Positions 8,239 through 16,952 of a stretch of 64,000 bases of DNA are shown in pieces. Origin of the DNA: Fodinibius salipaludis (GTDB taxonomy: Bacteria > Bacteroidota > Rhodothermia > Balneolales > Balneolaceae); assembly GCF_002287075.1 (NCBI RefSeq), contig NZ_NSKE01000006.1, positions 231,216 to 295,215 of the forward strand. Direction: 5' to 3'. Within the stretch, counting starts at the first letter, position 1; each line of letters opens with the position of its first letter. The position numbers were made by a program, and so were the translations under genes. Under the pieces are notes generated by a model. That model was not told where the DNA came from, did not search any database, and saw only the letters and a list, made by a program, of their open reading frames with translations.

Positions 8239-8892
8239 TTATGGATTAATAGTAGCTAAAATTGTTTTTCCCGCCACGGCTTTTTCTCCTTCCGAGACAT
8301 TTACCTCTACCTCCGGCGGAACAAGTATATCCATTCTGGAACCAAACTTCATCATCCCAAATCGCTTTCCAATCTCGAGCTTATCCCCTTTTTCAATATG
8401 ATAAACAATTCTTCGTGCCAGAAGCCCGGTAATTTGCCGAAAAAATATTTTTGTCCCGGAGGGATGTTTAACTCCAAAGTCAGCACGCTCGTTCAATTCT
8501 GAAGCACGATGATCATAAGCGGCAAGAAACATTCCCGGCTCGTATTCAAGATATTCCAACATTCCGGCTACCGGTATTCGGTTTACATGGACATTAAGGG
8601 GCGACAGAAAAATACTTATCTGGGTAGCGGAGCCTTTTATATATCGATCTTCATCAACTTTTTTAATTTGTACAATATTCCCGTCGGCGGGAGAAAGTAC
8701 CACATTTTCATCTGCAGTAATTTCGCGATCAGGATCACGAAAGAAGTATAAGATAAAAGCTACCAGCAGTGCCATTGCTGTATACAGCAGGTAGGCCGTC
8801 CAGTGGGGCTCGATATATCGAGCGATACCACTTACGATAAGAGCAAAAATAAGGGTTACGAATATACTTGTATATCCCTCGCGTGCAAACAT
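8239..8892 (-). CDS. psd: Phosphatidylserine decarboxylase, short (archaeal-type) form
   Basis: A 217-residue proenzyme that decarboxylates phosphatidylserine to phosphatidylethanolamine. Two N-terminal hydrophobic segments (VTLIFALIVSGIA and AYLLYTAMALLVAFILYFF) anchor it. VVLSPADGNIV and SIFLSPLNVHVNRIP are family motifs, and self-cleavage to form the pyruvoyl group is expected at the Gly-Ser of MKFGSRMD near residue 185. Length and the GSR cleavage site fit the short form rather than E. coli Psd (LGST). It lies between rseP and pssA. Confidence 0.94.
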   Translation of the reverse strand: MFAREGYTSIFVTLIFALIVSGIARYIEPHWTAYLLYTAMALLVAFILYFFRDPDREITADENVVLSPADGNIVQIKKVDEDRYIKGSATQISIFLSPLNVHVNRIPVAGMLEYLEYEPGMFLAAYDHRASELNERADFGVKHPSGTKIFFRQITGLLARRIVYHIEKGDKLEIGKRFGMMKFGSRMDILVPPEVEVNVSEGEKAVAGKTILATINP

Positions 8893-8907
8893 ATATAAAT
8901 AATTTAA

Positions 8908-10242
8908 TTAGCCGAACTGTCGCAGAATATCGTTAAAGGTAACAAAAATAAAGAGGGCTATAATCAGCAGAAAACCGATTTGTTGAAGTGCCATTCGTAC
9001 TTTGGGTGATGGTTCGCGCCGGGTAATTCCCTCATAGATTAAAAACACCAAATGACCGCCATCAAGTACGGGTATTGGTAAAATATTCATAATCGCCAGT
9101 GTTATACTCAAGAAGGCCGTAATATTCCAAAACCCAACAAAACCACCGGCGTCCGTCGCCTGTTTTGTGACGCTGGCAATAGCAACCGGACCACCCAAAT
9201 TGTCACGCACCGAAATATCACCTGAAAACATCTTGGAGAATCCCCCGAAAATTCCAGAAACTGTTTCATTCGTTCGATCAACACCTACATCAAGAGATGC
9301 CAATAAACCGTAATTAAATCGATCAACCTCAAAGACATCCATTGAAGGTGCATATATTCCCAACTTATTATCAGTACCAGGTTGGATGGCAAATTCTAAT
9401 TTCTGGCCTGAGCGGTCAACAAGAAGTGATACCGTATCTTTTGAGGAGGATATTTCCTGAACCAAGTGAGACCAATGCGAAACCTTTTCTCCATTAATCT
9501 GTATGATGCGATCCCCAGCCTGTAATCCTGCCTTATCAGCAGGTGTCCCTTCTGCAACTTGACTAATCTGGCTGGGATAAACATTAGCAAATGTAATTAA
9601 ACCCTGTTGTCCAATCTCATCAAGTAAGCTATCGACCACAGCAATATTAACCTGTTCTCCATCTCTCATAACCGTGTAGCTAAGCGAAGATGACATCATT
9701 CTATCTGGAGAAAACAGATCCTGAAAATAAGGTACTTCTTCCCCATTCACGCCTACCAGCTTGTCACCAGATTGAAACCCCACTTGAGCTGCCAAAGAGT
9801 TTTCCGCAACGTAAATACTGTCTACGCTATCAAGCTTAACCTTCGTTTCCCCATTCGAAAAAGCCAACCCTGCATAAATTAGCACACCCAAAATCATATT
9901 AAAAATGACTCCCGCCGTAATTACAATCATCCGTTGCCACACCGGCTTACTCCGGTATTCCCAGGGCTTGGGTTCCTCATCCAGGTAGTCATCGTCCATG
10001 CTTTCATCGATCATGCCCGAAATTTTTACATATCCGCCCAACGGAGTAGCACCTATGCAGTAATCGGTCTCCCCTTTTTGGAAACCCCAAATACGAGGCG
10101 GAAATCCGAGCGAGAATCGCTCTACACGCATCCCAAATAATTTCGCCGCCAAAAAGTGTCCCAATTCATGAAAGAACACCAAAATTAAAAGAGCTGCGGC
10201 AAAAATTCCCAGCGTTGACAATAAACTTATAATCCATTCCAT
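8908..10242 (-). CDS. rseP: Site-2 intramembrane metalloprotease RseP
   Basis: A 444-residue membrane protease of the RseP/S2P family. HELGH, the zinc-binding HExxH, is at residues 25-29 in the first membrane helix, and the third ligand is in NILPIPVLDGGHLVF near the C-terminus. Two tandem PDZ regions lie between (about 130-200 and 220-290, the second with GLQAGDRIIQINGEKV). In other bacteria it cleaves anti-sigma factors and signal peptide remnants. It sits 15 bp downstream of dxr, the usual dxr-rseP pairing. Confidence 0.95.
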   Translation of the reverse strand: MEWIISLLSTLGIFAAALLILVFFHELGHFLAAKLFGMRVERFSLGFPPRIWGFQKGETDYCIGATPLGGYVKISGMIDESMDDDYLDEEPKPWEYRSKPVWQRMIVITAGVIFNMILGVLIYAGLAFSNGETKVKLDSVDSIYVAENSLAAQVGFQSGDKLVGVNGEEVPYFQDLFSPDRMMSSSLSYTVMRDGEQVNIAVVDSLLDEIGQQGLITFANVYPSQISQVAEGTPADKAGLQAGDRIIQINGEKVSHWSHLVQEISSSKDTVSLLVDRSGQKLEFAIQPGTDNKLGIYAPSMDVFEVDRFNYGLLASLDVGVDRTNETVSGIFGGFSKMFSGDISVRDNLGGPVAIASVTKQATDAGGFVGFWNITAFLSITLAIMNILPIPVLDGGHLVFLIYEGITRREPSPKVRMALQQIGFLLIIALFIFVTFNDILRQFG

Positions 10243-10257
10243 GAAACAAAGTAGTTC

Positions 10258-11409
10258 TTAAACAGTTAATGCCAGTTTTCTGGCTTGTTGATCTATATTT
10301 TTCAGTGATTCTAACGTAACAGATCCCGAATTATTTAATTGATCCAAACACGATTCAATGACTCTCGGGATATCAATATACGTAATTTCTTTATTCAGAA
10401 AGCGCTCTACTGCTATCTCGTTGGCCGCATTCAATATGGCCGGGGCCAATCCGCCCTCTTCGATAGCTTCGATAGCTAAACGTAAGCAGGGAAACCGATC
10501 ATAGTCAACCGGTTCAAATGTCAAATCAAAGGCTGACTGCCAGTCCAATCGCGGAGCATCAAGAGCTACACGTTCCGGATACGTAAGCGCATACAAAATA
10601 GGAACCTTCATTGTTGGTGGCCCCATCTGTGCTTTGCTTGATCCATCCGTAAATGTTACAACCGAATGGATTACACTCTGTGGATGCACAACCGCTTCAA
10701 TTTTATCCAGCGGCATGTCAAACATCCAGTGTGCTTCAATTATTTCGAGTCCCTTATTCATCATTGTGGCCGAATCGATGGTTATTTTTGCCCCCATCGA
10801 CCAGTTGGGATGATCGAGCGCATCATCCACCGTAATATCCCGCATCTGTTTTTTTGACCATGTGCGGAATGGTCCGCCACTGGCCGTAATAACCAGCTTT
10901 TCTATTTTGTCAAGCGGTTCGCCCACCAAGCACTGCAACATCGCACTATGTTCAGAATCTACCGGGATGAGCTGGCTCCTGTCATCTTTAATAAGCTCAT
11001 TGATGATTTCTCCGCCAACCACGAGTGATTCTTTATTGGCCAGGGCCACTTTCTTTCCTGCCTTTAAGGCCTCAATAGTAGGCTCAAAACCTGAATATCC
11101 TACCAAGCTATTTAGAATCACATCGGCATCATCAAGTGTAGCAAGGTCAAGCAGCTGCTCATACCCAACAAGCAATTCTGTTTCTGAGGGCATTCTTTTA
11201 TCTAATTCATCAGCATATTGCTCGTTGGCAACCAGCGCATATCGGGGGTGAAATTCCCGAACCTGTTCTAACAGCTTTTGCCAGCTGCTGTTACAGCTAA
11301 TCCCCAGCACATTGAAGCGATCCGGATGCTCCCGAACTATTTGCAATGCCTGTTCACCGATCGATCCGGTGGAGCCCAATATGACAATATTCTTCTGTTT
11401 CAAAAGCAC
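10258..11409 (-). CDS. dxr: 1-deoxy-D-xylulose-5-phosphate reductoisomerase
   Basis: A 383-residue NADPH-dependent enzyme making MEP, the committed step of the non-mevalonate isoprenoid pathway. The Rossmann motif LGSTGSIGEQAL is at the N-terminus; ALANKESLVVGG, PVDSEHSAMLQCL, TASGGPFRTWSK and GAKITIDSATMMNKGLEIIE are active-site segments. Isoprenoid flux feeds undecaprenyl phosphate, on which the polysaccharide locus in this window would depend. It is followed directly by rseP, psd and pssA as one probable operon. Confidence 0.97.
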   Translation of the reverse strand: MLLKQKNIVILGSTGSIGEQALQIVREHPDRFNVLGISCNSSWQKLLEQVREFHPRYALVANEQYADELDKRMPSETELLVGYEQLLDLATLDDADVILNSLVGYSGFEPTIEALKAGKKVALANKESLVVGGEIINELIKDDRSQLIPVDSEHSAMLQCLVGEPLDKIEKLVITASGGPFRTWSKKQMRDITVDDALDHPNWSMGAKITIDSATMMNKGLEIIEAHWMFDMPLDKIEAVVHPQSVIHSVVTFTDGSSKAQMGPPTMKVPILYALTYPERVALDAPRLDWQSAFDLTFEPVDYDRFPCLRLAIEAIEEGGLAPAILNAANEIAVERFLNKEITYIDIPRVIESCLDQLNNSGSVTLESLKNIDQQARKLALTV

Positions 11410-11487
11410 TAATTCAGTTTCAAAATAGCTCTGAAGATAGATAAAATGAGATAGAACTCAGAATCATTTATCCCGTAAAAAATTCAG

Positions 11488-12387
11488 TCAATACTCCATT
11501 TCTTTGGCCGTTCTATACATCAACGCATGGGCCAAAACAGTCTCTTCAAGAGTAGGGGCATAACCTCCCGAAAGTAGCAAAACAAGAGGCAGGTCCTGGG
11601 CCACCACTTTTTGAATCACTATTCGGTCGCGACGTTGCAGTCCTTTCTTTGATAAAGACAGCCGGCCAAAATGATCGGTTTCCAGCGGATCAATTCCACC
11701 CAAATAAAATACCAAATCGGGATTAAAATCGTCAAAAATGGTATCTAAAGCATCCCCCAACGTTTTTAGGTATTGGTCGTCCTTGGTGTTATCGGGTAAC
11801 CCAATATCAAGCGTTGAGGGTGGCTTCTTGAACGGGTAGTTCTTTTCGCCATGCAGTGAAAATGTAAACACATGAGGATTATCGTTAAAAATAGCGGCCG
11901 TTCCGTTCCCCTGATGCACATCACAATCGATAACTAAAATATTTTTGGCCCACATTGATTGCTGCAACACCTCGATCGCTACGGCAACATCGTTAAAAAC
12001 ACAGAATCCTTCTCCGAAATCAGTCATTGCATGATGAGTACCACCAGCCAGATTTCCAGCTATTCCATCCTGTAAAGCCATTATCGCTGCATTGATCGTG
12101 CCCTGTACTGCCAATCGCGATCGAATCGCTAATCGTTTTGACCACGGTAATCCTAATTGACGTAATTTCTTTTTTCCAAGATCTCCATTCATAATTCCAT
12201 TCGCATAATCCCGGGTGTGCACCATCTGTAAATTAGCCATATCCACCATCGACGGGGAAACGACCTCGGAGGAATCAATAATATTTTCTTCCAACAGATA
12301 GCGATGCAAACCCTTAAATTTTTTCATTGGAAAAATATGTTCCTCAGGAAGAGGTGCATAATATCCCGGTGCGTAAGAAACTCTCAA
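11488..12387 (-). CDS. Histone deacetylase-family (class IIa/AcuC-like) hydrolase
   Basis: A 299-residue arginase-fold deacetylase of the HDAC/acetylpolyamine amidohydrolase superfamily. Zinc ligands are in LVIDCDVHQGNGT (Asp, His) and the later FYLGGIDPLETD (Asp); the catalytic His pair is in AGGTHHAMTDFGEGF. The natural substrate in bacteria is uncertain: acetylated proteins, acetylpolyamines or small amides are all possible. It is 12 bp after the laccase-domain gene and 78 bp before dxr. The loop FSLHGEKNYPFKKPPSTLD is typical of the short bacterial HDAC-like group. Confidence 0.88.
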   Translation of the reverse strand: MRVSYAPGYYAPLPEEHIFPMKKFKGLHRYLLEENIIDSSEVVSPSMVDMANLQMVHTRDYANGIMNGDLGKKKLRQLGLPWSKRLAIRSRLAVQGTINAAIMALQDGIAGNLAGGTHHAMTDFGEGFCVFNDVAVAIEVLQQSMWAKNILVIDCDVHQGNGTAAIFNDNPHVFTFSLHGEKNYPFKKPPSTLDIGLPDNTKDDQYLKTLGDALDTIFDDFNPDLVFYLGGIDPLETDHFGRLSLSKKGLQRRDRIVIQKVVAQDLPLVLLLSGGYAPTLEETVLAHALMYRTAKEMEY

Positions 12388-12399
12388 TATTCTACGGTA

Positions 12400-13164
12400 T
12401 TACTCTGAAATTTGTATTAAAGCTAACATTCGTCCGCTTTTATTTCCTTCTCGACGATAGGAATAAAATTTTTCGGCTTCACCGATAGTGCATTCCTCAC
12501 ATATTTCTATCTGATTACCGGGTATGCCCTTATCCAAAAGCTGATGCCTTATAAAGCTTTTCAAATCCACATGGGGTTTTTCAAAATCGGTATTGTTCAC
12601 AAACTGATCAGGAAACTGATCGGCAACTTCGATCCCAACCTCAAAATTTTTTAACGATAAACAGGGACTTACAAATGATTTTATTTTTGATGCTTCCGCT
12701 CCCTGTTCTTTCATTTTTTTAATTCCTCGAGGAATAATATCTCCCACAGCACCGCGCCAACCGGCATGAAGTGCTGCTATCACCTTATTTTCGGCATCCC
12801 ACAATAATACCGCAGCACAATCCGCCACCTGTATGGCCAGTGTTAAGCCCGGTACCTTAGTTACCAACCCATCCGTCGAAGGATATGTTCCTCCCTCGGT
12901 AACAAATTGTACCCTATTACTATGCACCTGGTCAGCATAGGCCACCCAATCGGAATCAATATCTAAGCTACTGAGTAAAGCTAACCTGTTCCGGGCAACT
13001 TGCTCTTTATTCTCCGGAGTATTAAAACCCAGATTCAATCCTGCAATGGCTTGACCCGGGCGTTCGAACTCTTGGTTTTTAAGCGTAAACCAAGCTCGTA
13101 TATCTTTTTCATCTCGAAGAATCCGGGGAACAATAACAGAGAAATCAGTTTTCAAGTTTTTCAT
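12400..13164 (-). CDS. pgeF: Laccase-domain (YfiH/PgeF, DUF152) protein
   Basis: A 254-residue member of the YfiH family. The signature VADCAAVLLWD and AALHAGWRGAVGDIIPRG provide the metal/purine-site Cys and His residues, and SFVSPCLSLKNFEVG and YSYRREGNKSGRM complete the fold. Members have been described as purine nucleoside phosphorylase/adenosine deaminase-like enzymes and as a peptidoglycan-editing factor (PgeF); the older laccase label is doubtful. It overlaps the aroE stop by 20 bp, so translation is probably coupled. Confidence 0.88.
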   Translation of the reverse strand: MKNLKTDFSVIVPRILRDEKDIRAWFTLKNQEFERPGQAIAGLNLGFNTPENKEQVARNRLALLSSLDIDSDWVAYADQVHSNRVQFVTEGGTYPSTDGLVTKVPGLTLAIQVADCAAVLLWDAENKVIAALHAGWRGAVGDIIPRGIKKMKEQGAEASKIKSFVSPCLSLKNFEVGIEVADQFPDQFVNNTDFEKPHVDLKSFIRHQLLDKGIPGNQIEICEECTIGEAEKFYSYRREGNKSGRMLALIQISE

Positions 13165-14005
13165 AAAGCGTATCTCTCACAATATTAATGGGAAACGGAT
13201 AACCGGTCCACAGTTTAAAAGACTCGCTGCCCTGTTGGATTAACATCTCCAGTCCATCAATCATTTGGGCACCGGCCTCAGAAGCTTGTTTTAAGAATTT
13301 AGTCTCAACAGGATTATACACAATATCGTAACATATTTTAGCTTCAAGATATTGCTTCTCCTCATCGCGAACCGGAGATGAATCAATTTTGGGATCCATC
13401 CCAAGGGGCGTGGTATTTACAATTAACAATGCCTCCTCTGCAAATGAAGTCCAATTTTCGTAGGATACAATTTGTACCCGGCGATTATCACGGTACGAAG
13501 TAATGCGGTTAGGTGACCGCGATACCAAAAACATTTCTTCCAGCCCCATTTCTGTTAATCCATATACAATAGCCCGAGCTGCGCCTCCTGTTCCAAAAAC
13601 TACAGCTGATGCCCCCTCCAGTTCAAATTCATAAGGTTGCAGCGGTTCTGTGAAACCGGCATAATCTGTATTGTATCCCTCAAGCTGATAATCATTTTTA
13701 ACAATCGTATTTACAGCACCAATTTTTTGAGCCGAAACATCAATAGAATCCAAATAATTGGCAATCGATTGTTTATAGGGTATAGTAACATTGGCTCCCA
13801 AAAAAGAATCCCTATTAAAAAAAGAAGCTAAATCAATAAGCTCTTTGCTTTGTACATCTATTGCATGATACTCTGCCTCTATATCATAGTGCTGTAAAGC
13901 AATATTATGCATTAATGGCGACCAGCTGTGCTCCACCGGATGGCCAAGGAGTACATAATTCGGATGATTACTTTTTGGACTCTGGATAAATTGAGAAAGG
14001 GTCAT
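13145..14005 (-). CDS. aroE: Shikimate dehydrogenase
   Basis: A 286-residue NADPH-dependent reductase of 3-dehydroshikimate. The substrate site is VLLGHPVEHSWSPLMHN plus ANVTIPYKQSI (catalytic Lys), and the cofactor loop is VVFGTGGAARAIVYGL; YNTDYAGF and IDGLEMLIQQG are also conserved. The longer reading from 14047 is rejected because that ATG is inside the stem of an intrinsic terminator (14026-14047); ATG at 14005 starts MTLSQFIQ just after it. It supplies chorismate for the trp operon in the same window, though it is in a separate unit. Confidence 0.95.
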   Translation of the reverse strand: MTLSQFIQSPKSNHPNYVLLGHPVEHSWSPLMHNIALQHYDIEAEYHAIDVQSKELIDLASFFNRDSFLGANVTIPYKQSIANYLDSIDVSAQKIGAVNTIVKNDYQLEGYNTDYAGFTEPLQPYEFELEGASAVVFGTGGAARAIVYGLTEMGLEEMFLVSRSPNRITSYRDNRRVQIVSYENWTSFAEEALLIVNTTPLGMDPKIDSSPVRDEEKQYLEAKICYDIVYNPVETKFLKQASEAGAQMIDGLEMLIQQGSESFKLWTGYPFPINIVRDTLYEKLEN

Positions 14006-14018
14006 ATATTTTATAGAC

Positions 14019-14047
14019 AAAAAAAATGCGCACTTTTCAGTGCGCAT
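14019..14047 (-). terminator. Intrinsic terminator after the SRPBCC gene
   Basis: On the minus strand ATGCGCACT-GAAA-AGTGCGCAT forms a 9-bp stem with a GAAA tetraloop, followed by eight T residues. It is 28 bp beyond the stop of the SRPBCC gene and ends 14 bp before the preferred aroE start, so it separates the two transcription units and decides the aroE start. Confidence 0.92.
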
Positions 14048-14074
14048 CTAACAAGTTATTAAATATGTAACTAA

Positions 14075-14593
14075 TTATGCTGCCGCTTCTTCTTCAGCTT
14101 CTTCTGCTTTAGCCTCAGCTTCTGCTTCCTCCTCTTCAATTTTTGCAAGAGTATCATCAGCTTTTTGCTTAAAAGTACCATCCTCAGCCTCATCCTTAAA
14201 TCGCTGGAGATCTTTTTTCATCTGAGCGGGAAGCCCCTTAATAAAGTTGGCTAATTCTTCATCAGGCTCTCCATAAAACGTTCGGTAATCGAGACTAAAA
14301 TCAACTCGTGTACGTTCTCCATTATCAAGCGGTGTAAAACGAATTGTTCCGGTTTGGTTCAGATTACCATTAATTGTAATCCAAGCGAAACGGGTATTTC
14401 GTAAATCATCAATGATGTTGGTTGTCCATTCGAAATTTTCACCACCGAGAGTTGTAGAAAGTTCGAATGTTTGAGAATTTATCTTGTTGACGTTTTCAAT
14501 TCGTTCAAAGAAGTGAGGAAAGTAAGCTGGATCACTTAAGTATTCATAGACTTTGGCTAGAGGCAGGTCAACTTCAATTCTTTCGTGCGCCAT
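14075..14593 (-). CDS. SRPBCC (START/polyketide-cyclase-fold) family protein
   Basis: A 172-residue protein whose first 140 residues fit the SRPBCC lipid/ligand-binding fold: it opens ERIEVDLPLAKVYEYLSDPA, the usual helix after the first strand, with alternating strands after it and a long final helix. The C-terminal 25 residues are almost pure Glu and Ala (EEEEAEAEAKAEEAEEEAAA), a low-complexity acidic tail. No ligand can be inferred. Related short proteins are annotated as cyclase/dehydrase or cell-division regulators. A strong terminator follows directly, so it is probably transcribed alone. Confidence 0.75.
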   Translation of the reverse strand: MAHERIEVDLPLAKVYEYLSDPAYFPHFFERIENVNKINSQTFELSTTLGGENFEWTTNIIDDLRNTRFAWITINGNLNQTGTIRFTPLDNGERTRVDFSLDYRTFYGEPDEELANFIKGLPAQMKKDLQRFKDEAEDGTFKQKADDTLAKIEEEEAEAEAKAEEAEEEAAA

Positions 14594-14873
14594 AATTTAT
14601 ACTTCGGAGTTGGTTAAAATTAAAAATTGAAAGATTTTTCTAAGGAGATTTTCAATTTTGTAGTAAGGTTAATCCACAATGCGATAAAGATAAGCATTTT
14701 ATCCGTTTTCAGCAATAATTTTCGTCTTTAAGTTTGATTATTAATTTCTAACATGGATAATATTTTCTGCATTGAGAGTCTCTGCACCCCAAAAATTATT
14801 CAAGGGAGAGGACTTCGTAGCAAAAAATAGATTCTTTCCCCTTGAAATTAAAAACCCCGCGAAGAGTCTATTG

Positions 14874-15479
14874 CTAAGAATAATACCTTCCATTCAAACA
14901 TTGCCAAATTTGCTCATGTACCTCAGATACGGTTTCAGTTGCATCAACCGTAAAAAAACGATCTTCATGTTCTGCCAGCTTATCATATCCCCTAATCACT
15001 TTTTCGAAGAAATCATCTCCCGCCAGCTCCATTCTATCTTTTGTTTCAGCCATTCTTTTCTTGGCATCAGTCAGCGACAATTTCATATATATAGTTAGGT
15101 CGGGCTTACGTTTATGGCTGGCAATATCATTAAGCTTATATATCTCTTGAAGAGGTATTGACTCTCTTCCATGCCCTTGGTAAGCCGTTGTTGAATCAAA
15201 AAAACGATCTAAGATTATAACTTTACCCTCTTTGAGTCCCGGCATTACATTTTCTGCCATCAATTGGGAGCGAGCTGCAGAAAATAACAACAGCTCTGTT
15301 ACAGAATCGATTTGGAAATCGGGATTAAGCAAAATCTCCCTGATCCGTTCCGACACAATGGGGCCACCAGGATCTCGGTACACCTCGACGCGGGCACCTT
15401 TTTTTTCAAGTCGATGCCTTAATTTCTCTATCTGAGTAGATTTACCGCTTCCATCAATCCCCTCGAAGGTTATAAACAC
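14874..15479 (-). CDS. tmk: Thymidylate kinase
   Basis: A 201-residue P-loop kinase phosphorylating dTMP to dTDP. The P-loop GIDGSGKST is residues 7-15; the DRF-type motif is LDRFFDSTTAYQGHGR, and the lid region is RMAETKDRMELAGDDFF. The usual REPGG motif reads RDPGGP here. TMP supply for dTDP-sugars made further along (RmlA/WecE) ultimately depends on this step. It has 280 bp of non-coding DNA before the SRPBCC gene in which I see no further feature. Confidence 0.95.
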   Translation of the reverse strand: MFITFEGIDGSGKSTQIEKLRHRLEKKGARVEVYRDPGGPIVSERIREILLNPDFQIDSVTELLLFSAARSQLMAENVMPGLKEGKVIILDRFFDSTTAYQGHGRESIPLQEIYKLNDIASHKRKPDLTIYMKLSLTDAKKRMAETKDRMELAGDDFFEKVIRGYDKLAEHEDRFFTVDATETVSEVHEQIWQCLNGRYYS

Positions 15480-15582
15480 GTCATCTCATTTTATATTCGA
15501 AAAATGTTTCCTAAATATAAGAATCATCTAAGTTTCAACGAATTTGTTTTGATAATATCAGGATATATACTCCGAAGAAATA

Positions 15583-16293
15583 CTAAAACTCAAAGTCATC
15601 CATCATTTCAGGAGGCTCTTTGTCCAACGCTATAGCAAGTGCAATATAGATAAGCAGCGAGGTTCCTCCCCCTGCAAACAACGTGATGATAAACAACGCT
15701 CGTATTACTCCGGCACTAATACCAAAGTATTTACCCAATCCACCGCAAACACCTGCTATCTTTTTGTTCGTTCGGGATTTGTACAGCTTTTTAGTTTGTT
15801 TGAAAGCATAACTATCAAATTGAGACTTGCTTCCTGAAGAGGTGCCTTTCTTTTTCCCTTTACGCCTGCTCTCCGATCCCAAATCATTATTTAAAGTAAA
15901 ATCTTCTTCTGAATCCTGATCATCTGATGCCCCAAAGTCATAATCAAAATCATAGTTTTCAGAAGACTGCTGCTTCTTTTTTGACTTCTTTTTATCTCCA
16001 ACAAAATAACCGAATCCCACCATTGTGACAATAACCCCTCCTATAAGAGGCAATATTTCAATAAGTCCGGATAAGTCAGGACCAATAGACAGCCCTATTG
16101 TTTGGATAATAAAGATCATCCCTACAAAGAACATGGCAATACCTACAATTGTTGAAAAATTCCAGATATTTGTATTTGACTTCTTCTCATCTTCGAGAAA
16201 TTCATGCATTGTGGCCTGAAGTTCATGAGACTCAAAGTCCATCAAAGAATCAGAATACTGTTGCTTCGTCCGCTGTTTCATATGATCTGCCAT
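15583..16293 (-). CDS. PspC-domain membrane protein
   Basis: A 236-residue protein. The C-terminal 60 residues are a PspC domain (SRTNKKIAGVCGGLGKYFGI followed by a long hydrophobic helix). The N-terminal half has two hydrophobic segments (TIVGIAMFFVGMIFIIQTI and IEILPLIGGVIVTMVGFGYF), and a polar, Ser/Asp/Lys-rich linker of about 60 residues joins them. PspC proteins in proteobacteria sense envelope stress together with PspB, but FCB members are poorly characterised. It stands between tmk and the folate gene with short gaps. Confidence 0.85.
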   Translation of the reverse strand: MADHMKQRTKQQYSDSLMDFESHELQATMHEFLEDEKKSNTNIWNFSTIVGIAMFFVGMIFIIQTIGLSIGPDLSGLIEILPLIGGVIVTMVGFGYFVGDKKKSKKKQQSSENYDFDYDFGASDDQDSEEDFTLNNDLGSESRRKGKKKGTSSGSKSQFDSYAFKQTKKLYKSRTNKKIAGVCGGLGKYFGISAGVIRALFIITLFAGGGTSLLIYIALAIALDKEPPEMMDDFEF

Positions 16294-16374
16294 AAGTTAA
16301 TGCCCATTATTATGTTGTTAACAGCAAGCATTACGTAAGAATATGGGTATGTGTTACATCTATTAGCAAGCTAT

Positions 16375-16950
16375 TTAATTCGGAGTCAATATACGTTTTT
16401 CTGTAATAATTTTATCCAACGGAATATCAAAATTCTCAGTCGGAAGCTGTTCCACGATATTGATATCAAACAAGAGTCCTATTTTGAGGCAATCAACATC
16501 TTTTAGAAAGCGGTCATAAAAACCTTCTCCATATCCAATGCGATTACACTGCTCATCTCCTCCTACCATGGGAACGATCACAAGATCAATAGCTTCCGGA
16601 GTAACCTCCTCCCCCTGGGTTGGCTCCATAACACCCCATTTGTTTTCTTTGAGATCAGAATATGAGTCTAACCGAATATGCGTAAGAGTACCACTTTCAA
16701 AATTTGTTACCGGTACTACCACATCCCGGCCTCGTGCAATCATCTCTTTAATGAGGACCCGGGTTTCGACTTCTCGGCGCTTATTCATCGACACATAACA
16801 ATGAATAGTTTCAGCATCTTGGTACTCTTTCCGCTCTTTTAATTCCTCGATGATATCAGCAGAAGCACCATAAAATTCAGGCTCAGGAATAGATTCCCTT
16901 TGTTGTAATAGATGCTGTCGTAATTCTTCTTTCTTTTTATTCTTAGCCAA
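16375..16950 (-). CDS. 5-formyltetrahydrofolate cyclo-ligase
   Basis: A 191-residue ATP-dependent enzyme converting 5-formyl-THF to 5,10-methenyl-THF. The signature segment is VPMVGGDEQCNRIGYGEGFY followed by DRFL, which contains the ATP/folate loop, and the C-terminus has the family IPLDKIITEKRI. The N-terminal helix EELRQHLLQQRESI holds the substrate arginines. It starts 2 bp after the bshC stop, in one unit with bshC and the bifunctional nuclease gene. Symbol names vary (fthC, mthfs, ygfA). Confidence 0.92.
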   Translation of the reverse strand: MAKNKKKEELRQHLLQQRESIPEPEFYGASADIIEELKERKEYQDAETIHCYVSMNKRREVETRVLIKEMIARGRDVVVPVTNFESGTLTHIRLDSYSDLKENKWGVMEPTQGEEVTPEAIDLVIVPMVGGDEQCNRIGYGEGFYDRFLKDVDCLKIGLLFDINIVEQLPTENFDIPLDKIITEKRILTPN

Positions 16951-16952
16951 AA

